From NCBI GenBank assembly GCA_011503125.2, contig WWBZ02000051.1, forward strand, positions 1 to 64,000: DNA of 64,000 bases, in the 5' to 3' direction. The notes under the pieces are model-generated. The model was not told the DNA's origin and searched no databases. It saw nothing but the letters and a program-made list of their open reading frames with translations. This document shows, one piece after another, positions 20,101 through 28,682 of the stretch; positions within the stretch are counted from its first letter, which is position 1, and each line of letters starts with the position of its first letter. The DNA is from Botryosphaeria dothidea. Taxonomy: Eukaryota; Ascomycota; Dothideomycetes; Botryosphaeriales; Botryosphaeriaceae. A program made the position numbers and the translations under genes.

Positions 20101-20640
20101 AGGGATGTAGAACATAGTTGAATGTCTAGTTAAGATTTCTCTGTCTTTTGTTTAGGTCGGCACCTAATAGCGTATTTAGTATAAGGTTTTATAGTAAGAT
20201 AGCCAGCCTTAAAGCACTAAGGCTTATAAAACTTAACTAACCGCTTATCCTAGTCGATATACGGGTTATAAGTACGTAACTATCCGTCTTTAAGGATTAG
20301 TAGATAGTCTTCTAGGTTGGCAATATAGCAGAGAAGTTATTCTTTATAAGAACTAATGTTAATATCGACTAGAGAGGCGTGGGTGATGTATTAAGAGAAT
20401 ATTCTATCTCCTAAAGTTATAGTAATCCGTTTAACAAGAGGGATCTTTGTTATCTTGTATACGCGAACAAAGGAGGCATCGATAAGCTTAGCTTGGCTTC
20501 TATTGTCGATAAGAGAACGTGTATTACTACTAGCTACTACAGCATATATAATAAGGTAGATTCCCTTAATTTTACACGCGCGATTATCTACTACGAAGTT
20601 TAACACCTTTATCTCTTTCTAACTACGACTAGCTAGCTGC
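17157..20640 (-). pseudogene. Gypsy-2 pol remnant (protease, RT, RNase H, integrase)
   Basis: Minus-strand reading through stops gives an aspartic-protease-like block near 20460-20540 (SLIDNRSQAKLID, original D-S/T-G altered). RT follows at about 19250-19850, with VMPFG near 19460 and the active site near 19380 as YLDN instead of YLDD. RNase H is at about 18560-18920, integrase zinc and core regions at about 17450-18200. The lost RT aspartate and dozens of nonsense codons make it inactive. The 3' continuation is at 8696-9137. Confidence 0.85.
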
Positions 20641-20799
20641 TCGCCTAGCTCCTTCTACTTATATAGTCCTAGGAGGCGACTTACTCCTAGGACTAGGAGT
20701 TTTCCGACTCGCTATTAGAGTCGAGTTCCTCAATGCTCTAGATATGCGTAAACCTAGCGCGGTTGTTATTAGGATAGTAGGCATTAGATATAAAGTAGC

Positions 20800-22309
20800 C
20801 TAAGCCTCTATAGCTACGGCAGCGTCCCTACCTCGTTATTACGAGGCGTTCCTCGTCTAACAGCTTTAAGGGTTTTAGCTTAGGCTTATACTATAGTCTA
20901 ACCTAGTCTCTTGGTTTGGTAGCAGTAGGCATGCGGCCCTATTAGCTATCTTAGTTTGTGTTGCCGCTTCTAGTCCTGCCCTAGCGGCTAAGGTTACCTT
21001 AAGTAGGTTCCTAGTTATAGGCAGGCTTAGTGCGATCCCTTTTAGGATTATTGCTATTATTTATCCTTTTATTAGAACGGATATTTATAGACTTAATCTC
21101 TTAACGACGATATTCGGCCTTACGGAGAGTTTCGAGTAGCTATTCGAGAGAGGTAAAGGTAAGGGTGGCTACTAAGAGGGCTAAGCTAATAGAAATGCTA
21201 TCCTATATCTTATCGATCTTCTCTTCTTTAGTAGGATTAGTAAGGGACTAGAGTATATACAGGCGGGCGTAGTAGGAGTCTACCGTCTCTTTCTCGCTTT
21301 ATCTAGTAAGGATAAGGTTATTAGTAGCTTTTTTCTTTGCGATATCTATTCCACATGTCTTTCCTAGCTTTTCTAAGAAATCTAGGGCTATCCGGCAGCT
21401 GTTGATATACGGACGTATTATGGCGGCGATTAAATTAGCAAGACGAGAGTAGATATAGCGGATTATTAGCTTCTAATTTCCTTAGAAGAAGTCCTCTTCG
21501 ACTTTAAGCTTAAAGATTATATTATCCTTAAAGTTGACGAAAGCATAGATATTAGTAGAGATGAGCTTATTAACATCTCCTATAAGCATCTTGCGTGAGC
21601 CCTAATAAGGGAGGGTTCGCTGTAAGGTAGTAGTTCCCTCCCTTGGTTGACGTTCCTGGTTAAGGCTATAAATATTAGTACTAGGGAGGGTACCCGCATA
21701 AGGGTTGGCAATATCCTTAGTTAGAAGGTTGTTTTCTTAAATAAGCCGGCTGATCTCATCGTTGCTTTCTTTGATAACTCTATTAGATCTGGCGATCATC
21801 TTCTCATAGGTCTGCTTAAGTTTCTTATACTTATCCTAAAGAGAGGCGTGGGCTGTATACTCTTTGCTAGCGGCTGTTTAAGTGACTTAGAGGACGTAGT
21901 AGAACTTAGTACGCTGGTTTGCTGTTACTATAGTATACTAGTTGTAGAAGGCATATTCGTTAGGCCAGCGAATGGAGTCGAGTCCGTAGTTACTTGGTAT
22001 TCCGGGGTTGATGGTAAGGTTAAGATCCGTGGCTAATGAATGTGCAAGTTCTTCGGGTTCTAGGTTTCTGCGTAAGGTAGTGCGACGTAAGGTAAGACCG
22101 GCAGCTTAACTTTGCTAGTCTAAGGTATTAGGAAAGCCCTAAAATGGGATGGCGCTACTTGTAAACTCGTTAAGGTTCTAGCTGGGTCCCCTAACTGTGT
22201 TGCTAAATGATCCTTCTTTATCATCGCTTAGGTGAATGGAAGTAGTGCTAGCGATGCTGCTAGTACGGCTACGGGTATAGCTTATAGGGAATAGGCTTTG
22301 TTGCGCCAT
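20800..22309 (-). pseudogene. Gypsy-2 gag remnant
   Basis: A start codon at 22309 (MAQQSLFPIS) opens a frame with many stops that runs to about 20800. The middle resembles a capsid domain (NKLISTNIYAFVNFKDN, then ..RETVDSYYARLY.. near 21290). It lies between the 5' LTR and the protease remnant, where gag is expected. Confidence 0.65.
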
Positions 22310-22634
22310 AATCTTTGCTAATTATTCTGGTTTCGGAGTGGTTTGATCTACGTTATAGGTGAAACTCTAAAGAGATTAGTGCGGGATTAACGAGGATCTT
22401 CGTATCTTATTTAAGAAGATAGATTTCCTATAATTGCACTGTTGTTTCTCTGATAGTGTAGGTTTCTTTGATATTTCTGGGTTGCTTGTCGCAGAGTGTC
22501 GGTGTTGTTAAGTTCTGGTTGTAGGTTGTTAGTGTTGTCGGGTTCTGGTTGCAGGTTGTCGAGTTTAGGTTCTGGTTAATAGTACGGGTGTCGGGTTATC
22601 GAGTTCAGGTTCCTTGTTGGTGGTACATAGATTG

Positions 22635-22865
22635 TGTAAGGCAGCAAAGCCGAAATGATGGTATTGCTTTTAACTAAAATCTATATACAAGGAGAAAGGA
22701 AAGAGAGTCTGGAAAGAGAGGGCGAAGGGTAAATATACCCAGTCGCTTAGCGCTGGGCCCGTGCCCTAGTGCCTGACCGAGTTATCCTTGGTATAGCTGG
22801 GGCCTCTGGTTGCTGTTGAGTATCTACCTAGTTGCCTGGGGTGGTAGCGCTTAAGGGGCCTGACA
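22635..22865 (-). repeat. Gypsy-2 right LTR (5' LTR on the minus strand), mildly RIPed
   Basis: 231 bp, TGTAAGGC...GCCTGACA on the plus strand, flanked outside by GTTAA. It retains most CA/TG dinucleotides lost from the left LTR, so it is close to the ancestral LTR sequence. Confidence 0.92.
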
Positions 22866-22870
22866 GTTAA

Positions 22871-22993
22871 GCCCTAATAACCGCGCTCTATAATATATCT
22901 TAGTTTAACGCGAATCCGACTTTTTTTTCTAAGTCTACCGTATCTAAGTCTACCGTACCCGTAACTCTAATCCTAAACCTTAATTTATATAGG
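22871..22993. repeat. Old RIPed repeat, left segment (copy B)
   Basis: Matches 6965-7075 and resumes at 23478 after a solo LTR. Ends in the duplication ATAGG (22989-22993). Confidence 0.75.
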
Positions 22994-23472
22994 TGTAACG
23001 AGCGGGCCTCTACCTCTAAGGATCCGAACACCAAAGAGGGAGAAAACCTGTCGAGGGGTTTTCCTTGAGTGGGTACAAGAGGAGGTACGTGAGGAACGAG
23101 TAGACGACTGAAGACTGAGCACTGCGTGCGAAGGCCTTGTTACTAATAATTGGTGCTTGAATTGTTATTGAAGTTGACCACGAAGGTCAAAGCTATCTAA
23201 GGAGTGTGGTTTATATATGCGTAGGAGAGTATCTACAATCTATATGCTCAGTTAGCGGGTTGCGCTCAACTGCTATTCTTTCTGAGCCTAGTGGAGCATC
23301 TGAGCGGGAAGCGCTCAGATGGCTTGCTCGCTCATTTGTCTTGGCGAATGAGCGGGTGGGTCCAACTGATCGCGGAGGTCACGTGACCTCGGACCCTTAG
23401 GGTCCCGACTTCTGTCGTTCCCAGCGGGGCTGATCCCTAACTTCCTCAACCTGTGGAGGCTGCACCGTAACA
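22994..23472 (-). repeat. Solo LTR of the gypsy-1 family
   Basis: 479 bp, TGTAACGAGCGGG...CACCGTAACA, similar to the gypsy-1 LTRs but with scattered substitutions and a small indel. Flanked by ATAGG on both sides (22989-22993, 23473-23477), so it is a true insertion that lost its interior by LTR-LTR recombination. Confidence 0.92.
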
Positions 23473-23477
23473 ATAGG

Positions 23478-23588
23478 CTCTAAGTCTACCCTTATAAGGG
23501 TAGACTTAACTTTTTTAGTTAGGCCGTCGTACGAGTTAACGATAGAGTAGAATAGGACGTTATAAAATTTTATCGAGGAAGCCCGGTT
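23478..23588. repeat. Old RIPed repeat, right segment (copy B), with a 28-bp palindrome
   Basis: Matches 7685-7760. It contains a perfect palindrome at 23481-23508 (half site TAAGTCTACCCTTA). Confidence 0.7.
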
Positions 23589-23820
23589 TATTAGGCCCCT
23601 TAAGCGCTACTACCCTAGGCAACTAGGTAGATACTTAATAGCAACTAGAGGCCCTAGCTTTACTAAGGATAACTCGGTTAGGTACTAGGGCACGGGCCTA
23701 GCGCTAAGCGACTGGGTATATTTACCCTTCGCCCTCTCTTTCTAGACTCTCTTTCCTTTCTCCTTATATATAGATTTTTAGTTAAAAGTAATACCATTAT
23801 TTCGGCTTTGCTATCTTATA
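23589..23820 (+). repeat. Solo LTR of the gypsy-2 family, RIPed
   Basis: About 232 bp, the inverse orientation of the gypsy-2 LTRs. Flanked by CGGTT (23584-23588, 23821-23825). RIP level is between those of the two gypsy-2 LTRs. Confidence 0.9.
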
Positions 23821-23825
23821 CGGTT

Positions 23826-24640
23826 AGAGTAGGTAGAGAGTAAGGCGGTAAAGCTAGTAATCTTAGTTAACGAGAATATTAAGAATAAGAATAAGAAAGA
23901 GAAGATTAAATTCGAGTTTAAGAAGAAAAATAAGAATAGTAGAGGTATATTAGAGAGTATTAATAATAAGAAAGAATATAGTAACGAGACGAAGAAGAAA
24001 GAAAAAGAAGAAGAAGAAGAAGAAGAAGAAGGAGAAGAGGAGAATAAAAACGAGTTAAGTTTATTAGAGTATAAGTATTTAGTATTTTATATTAGTTTAT
24101 TAGACTACTAGACCGAGGACGATAGCTATACTAACGCGTTAATTAGCGGATTAGCCGTATTAGAGATTAGTAAAGAGAAAAAAGAGTAGTAGAGCCCGTT
24201 AGTATATACGCCTAAGTTATTAGTAGTTATTAAGTTAGCGCGTATTATAGTAGTATAGAGCGCGTAGTAGGCGGCTATAGATAGCGGGGATAGTAGGGTT
24301 TAGTAGCGGGTATACGAGATAGTTAATAGGTTTATAGTTAGGGACGAGCCGACGCCGATAAGTTAGATATACGACTATAATAAACGGACCTTAGAGGGCG
24401 GAGAGACGAGGTAACGAAGCCGGTAAAGATAGTAGGGGTAAAGTAATACCGAAGTATAAGGATATAGTTTAAAGGAGTAAGAGTACGAGGTACGAGAGAC
24501 GAGGGACGAGGGACGAGGAACGAGGGAGGTAAGTAAGGTCTAATTTAAGGCGTACTAAGTTATACGCGAGGAATACTTATTACTAGACTAAAGAGCTAAC
24601 TATAAAGTAGAGGGACGAGCTTTATATATATAAAGAACGA
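23826..24640 (+). pseudogene. OrsD/RecQ-type gene fragment, middle part, RIPed
   Basis: The plus-strand frame is rich in Lys/Glu and then shows LISGLAVLEIS (about 24150) and YTPKLLVVIKLARIIVVQ (about 24210-24260). It continues with a NRFIVRDEPTPIS-like block (about 24330-24360). From memory these correspond to the conserved GLAVLG and YTPKLSAVIKLARxMVVQ motifs of the fungal OrsD/RecQ (telomere-linked) protein family, downstream of the part preserved at 5340-6960. The solo LTR at 23589 interrupts its 5' side. TAG codons replace CAG. No helicase motifs remain. Confidence 0.6.
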
Positions 24641-24666
24641 ACTAAAATACTAGCTTCCTAATTTAT

Positions 24667-24819
24667 TATTACGGATCTACCTATATATAGAGTTGTTGGG
24701 GCACGATCAGCCACCAGGCTGATTATTGCTGAACCTTTTGTCGACTGAGAGTCGACGGGAGGTTGGCCGAATAGTCTTACACACCGACTGAAACCCAACA
24801 CGGTCGGTCCGTCGTAACA
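24667..24819 (-). repeat. Solo TRIM LTR
   Basis: 153 bp, matches the TRIM LTRs at 7076 and 7527 in reverse orientation with a few substitutions (first bases TATTACGG instead of TGTTACGG). Flanked by TTTAT (24662-24666, 24820-24824). Confidence 0.92.
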
Positions 24820-24879
24820 TTTATAAGTAGATAAGTCTAGATCTAAATTTTAAATTAACGAAGGTAAACGAGAGGTAAG

Positions 24880-25780
24880 AAATCTAAGTAAGCTACGTTT
24901 ATAATATAGGTCTAGTAGTTATTATTAATCGAGTAGTTCTCTTATTAGTTTAAGAACTTAGGCTTCTCCTTTCTTAATATCTACTTTATATAACTAACTT
25001 CTTAGCCTTATTAATAGCCTCTATATCGTTACTAGTTCTAGCTAGTAAGTTAGTAAATTCGTAGAACGTAAGATCTTCTAAGCTCTTACTAACTAGTCGG
25101 TCTTTTAGTTCCTAGCTAATTAAGTCCTAAAGAGAGTCTTTCTTTTACTTATCGTCCTATATAGTACTTTTATTAGATTTAAGTATTAGGTAGCGGAACT
25201 TTACGAAGTATTCTCTAAAGGAGCCACCTTTTTAATATAGAGCTCGGAGCTCGCGACGTGCTTTTTCCTCGCGATATAGGTCGCCAAATATAGCCCTTAG
25301 CTATTCGAATAGGTCCTAGGTTATAGCCGTCTAGCTTAAGGATCTCTACTATAGTTATAAGTAGGTAAGCGCGGTTCCTCGTAGCTAATTAAATAGTAAC
25401 GCTACTTATATCGTTTCTAGGTAGCTTACGTAATCGATTCGAAGTTTCTAATTTACTTAATTAATCTAGGCTTCTAGCTCCTTTCGCTCTCCTTTAAATT
25501 CTACTAGTTTAGGTAGAATTTTTCTTAGCCTTTAACTTACCGTAAGCGCTTAAGTAACCGCTTTAGTAATTGCGGTCGGTGGGGTTTATACTTAAGCCGT
25601 CGGAGTAGACGTGGCTATTTCTACGCTAGGCTGCCTTATTATTAGTATAGTAGCCTAGCTATCTATTCGTGCCTGTAGCTAAGTAACTATTGTGAATAGT
25701 TAGTTCGCCTATTGCGGTGGGTCCTCTTATTCGCGCTATGGGGCCTCTTGCGGTTTATCTATTAGTTAGTCGTCTATTCT
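24880..25780 (-). pseudogene. Retrotransposon gag remnant
   Basis: The minus strand reads a Retrotrans_gag-like pattern: LRAIFGDLYREEKARRELRA-like near 25220-25300, an FREYFVKFRYLIL-type block near 25190, and ELKDRLVSKSLEDLTFYEF near 25060-25120. These match the capsid domain of fungal Ty3/gypsy elements in order and spacing. Stops are frequent. No matching pol or LTR is adjacent, so it is an orphan fragment. Confidence 0.65.
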
Positions 25781-25784
25781 AGGA

Positions 25785-25884
25785 CGTCTTTTTGGGTATC
25801 TTCTTGGGCGTCTTCTTGAGTGTCTTCTTGGGTGTCTTCTTGGGTGTCTTCTTAGGTGTCTTCTTGGGTGTCTTCTTAGGTATC
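25785..25884 (+). repeat. 12-bp tandem repeat (GTGTCTTCTTGG)n
   Basis: About eight imperfect copies. On the minus strand they encode Asp-Thr-Gln-Glu repeats upstream of the gag remnant, so they may be a low-complexity gag N-terminus. Confidence 0.8.
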
Positions 25885-26069
25885 CTCTCTAAGATCTCCT
25901 TTTAGATCTTCTTTTAGGGACTTCTTCGTGCCTTCTTAAACGCCATACCGTCGTTTTATTAAAGGACTTCCTTCGGGAACCTTCTCAAGTGCCTACACGG
26001 ACACCTTCTTAAACGATTTCCCAGGTATAGTTAACTGGCAACGAGCCTAGCTACTATCCTAAACTTAGA

Positions 26070-26172
26070 GGAAGGGGATAAGGACGCAGTGCTCACGTGG
26101 GAGCTATAGCGTATAGAGGAAAGGAGAATGAGAACGCAGTGCTCACGTGGGAGCTATAGCGTATAGAGGAAG
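26070..26172 (+). repeat. Two-copy 50-bp tandem repeat
   Basis: The block GCAGTGCTCACGTGGGAGC begins at 26086 and again at 26136, inside a duplicated 50-bp unit. Each unit contains a CACGTG palindrome. Confidence 0.8.
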
Positions 26173-26824
26173 GGGAACCGTCGTAGTCGTTGCGTATCGT
26201 ATTATCGCATCGTTCGGTTATTATCGTACTCTTTACTGACTAAGCGAGGCCCTAAGGCGGCTATCTGCAGTTGACCCCTACTATACCATTAAGCTTTAGT
26301 GGTTTGAAAGAGGAGCTTAGTCTAATGTGATGGCTTGCATCCGGTGCACTCGCGGAAATGCAGTGGCATTACTATCTACGAGAAGACTAAGCTAAAGAGA
26401 AAAGGAAGTAAGGTTTTAAGCAAGATAGCGCTGCTTATATATCTCTCTAGGGTTCCTTTTGCTGGTAGCGAGTTGCAGAGTTTTCTTGTTGAGCTTCAGG
26501 GTCCTCTCAACCTAAGGTCTCGCCGCAGGATCCATCCAAGGCACCCTCAGGTTCAAACCGTAACACCTTCGTTACGTAATAGCGCGAGCTGTATAGTCGA
26601 GCGTATCGAAGATTTAGGCACGCCTAGGTACTTCTGGAACCAGGTAGGCTTCTTACTAAGAGCCTTGTAGGCAAGTAAAATTCCTCGCTAATATAGAGAG
26701 TAGTGTTGATTAGGAGTATATGTGCCAAAGAGCTCTTTGAGAGGAGTGCGTTGTGGTGCCATTTTTGTGGTGCGAAGATTGGAGGTGTGGGCGCTTGAGA
26801 CGCGTTTTGACGCGTCTCGCTTAA
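26173..26824. other. Transition from RIPed repeats to host sequence, no gene recognised
   Basis: Base composition changes here from TA-rich RIPed DNA to ordinary sequence with normal CA/TG. A plus-strand open stretch (26335-26670) has no recognisable domain and is not called. Confidence 0.5.
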
Positions 26825-27865
26825 TCACGCGAGAACTTTTGTCAAGTGATTGTAAACCAACCCAGCTGTTTCCACTTGCTTTTGTATCCTTGACGGCCTT
26901 AGTTGTATTCCAGGGATTCCGGTCTCCATATCGCCCTCAAGAACTACAATAACAAGGTGCGCTAAAGAGAAGATGTTTGCCATGGCGTCGATTTGTCCAT
27001 ACTTGTGAGAGGTATCGTTCTGAATGATACAAAGCCGGTCTACCCATAGATAGTTTCCTCCAATATTTTTGCAAATCTGAATGGCGTCTGCAATTGATGG
27101 CGGTAGAGTTTCAGCTTTCAAAGCTCCAACTTGTTTAAGGTGCTTGACATTGTCCTTCGTGCAAATGAGTCTGTCGGCATTTGGATTGGCCCCCCAGACG
27201 TAGCTTAGGGCCACGAAATTCCAACTTACATCCGCTCTGGCCAGCTTTCTCTGCTGTCCATCAATGAGGTGGATAGCATCTGGCCGGTCAAAATACTTCT
27301 GGTGGCACTTGTTGTGATGATCCATGCATTCCGTCAGCCATGTGTTGACGAGGCTCCACCGAAAGCTCGGCTGAACACAAGCGGGAGCTTCGCTCGGAGT
27401 GCTTATAAATGCCGATGTCCTTGGCACATATTCTTCGTCAAATATAATGTGTCTTCGTCCGTATTGCAACTCCAATATCATACTCGGATACTCGGCGGCA
27501 AGTTCTCGTGGGAGAATTCTTCCTAGCGATTGGGCAGCTTCACGATCTCCAGTTTCTTCGGTCCGTCAGCGTTCTCATCGAAACGGCTCATATTCAGCAT
27601 CTATATCTCGAATATGATGGATGATGTCGCAGAGATCACAACCTTCGGAAACCTTGTATTGACGTTTCCCCTGAAGTGTCAGAATATTTATATAGACAGA
27701 TCGTGATTCGCAATCCCAGGTTGGGTCTGATGGCCATACGCAATTGAGGATATGCCGAAATCGCCAATGCCGACACAGTGAGCAGATTCGTTGAGGACCG
27801 TTGTTGAACCGCATGCAATTTTGATACGATCTATGCATGATTTCGCCAAGCTGCTCTTTTAACAA
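26825..27865 (-). pseudogene. HET-domain (heterokaryon incompatibility) pseudogene A
   Basis: One minus-strand frame covers 27865-26825 but has two TGA codons close together (near 27574 and 27565). The N-terminal part has paired cysteines (ICSLC, CDLC). After the stops the HET core follows: FVALSYVWGAN near 26.97-27.22 kb, then LPPSIADAIQICKNIGGNYLWVDRLCIIQND, then the block around DAMANIFSLAHLVIVVLEG. The frame ends shortly after the GIPG motif, so the usual long C-terminal half is absent. No intron removes the stops. HET proteins trigger allorecognition cell death in filamentous fungi. This copy is a truncated relic. Confidence 0.8.
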
Positions 27866-28682
27866 CTAGTCTGGATTCCGAAGTTGGATCCGGCCACATT
27901 TTCGCACTTATTTGCCTGGTGGCTAGTTGGATTGTTCTTGACCAGAGACATGACAGAAACTCGTGCTGTCGGTGTAAGAGAAAGGCCAGTATTAGCGGGA
28001 GAATATGGATCTTATGGTACTTCGTGCTCTTCGAGGTAGATTCAGTGCAGAGCTCGAGTGAGGGTACGCGAAAGAACTCGGGTGATTTATTGCCAGCGGA
28101 CGATGAGCATTTCGGAAACTCTCCAGTGGAAAAGACCGTGGCTGTTGCTGATTTTGGGGAATGCGCACAAGCAAACTTGGAAGGAGACACGAAGGTGTCC
28201 TCATACACACGGACGCAAAAACTGGGTTTCCAATCACAAGAGCAGGATCATTACTCGTTGGCGTAATGGTTATTTGAAAGCTGGCTCTCGCGCAAAGCAA
28301 CACCAAGCCTACTTGACGAGTCGCAAGTAGGCACAACGCCCGTGGGCAGTGGAGGCAGTTATGAAACGGTAGTGGCGACGACGCGTGGTCGCACAGTCGG
28401 TCGGTCGACGGATGGATGGATTGATGGCTCGATGGGCAGATGGCGAACGCGGTGGTCGATTTATTTGGCGTGCAGCGATGAGGGGAGAAGGGAAATGGGT
28501 CGCGAATTCAGAGCAGGCGTCGGTCGGGCTGACATGGACTTTGCCGAGGGTCGCCACCCCTCGCGTTGCCTGAACCAGTAGAGCTTACGATAAAACACAT
28601 GCGCTAGAGTTATTACATTACATATGGCAGCGCAAATACACTTTTATGACGGTGCACTTGTTCCTTTCGGTATGGCTCCACC
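27866..28682. other. Intergenic, nothing recognised
   Basis: Overlapping short open frames on both strands but none with a domain, splice structure or low-complexity signature that supports a gene. A run of GAT/CGG-type imperfect repeats lies near 28390-28450. Confidence 0.4.

Larger units (their letters stand above)
8465..22865 (-). mobile_element. Gypsy-2: old RIPed Ty3/gypsy chromovirus, split by gypsy-1
   Basis: The 231-bp LTRs at 8465-8695 and 22635-22865 are flanked by the target duplication GTTAA (8460-8464, 22866-22870). Removing gypsy-1 with one copy of its duplication leaves about 6.38 kb, a normal length. On the minus strand the order is gag (from about 22309), protease, RT, RNase H, integrase and chromodomain, all with many nonsense codons. 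The left LTR is far more RIP-mutated than the right one. It is a dead element. Confidence 0.92.

Noticed and set aside
25785..25884. Possible CRISPR-like array
   Set aside because: A 12-bp repeat without spacers in a eukaryotic genome; a simple tandem repeat.
26335..26670. 111-codon plus-strand frame
   Set aside because: Composition without domain and next to repeat debris; not enough to call a gene.
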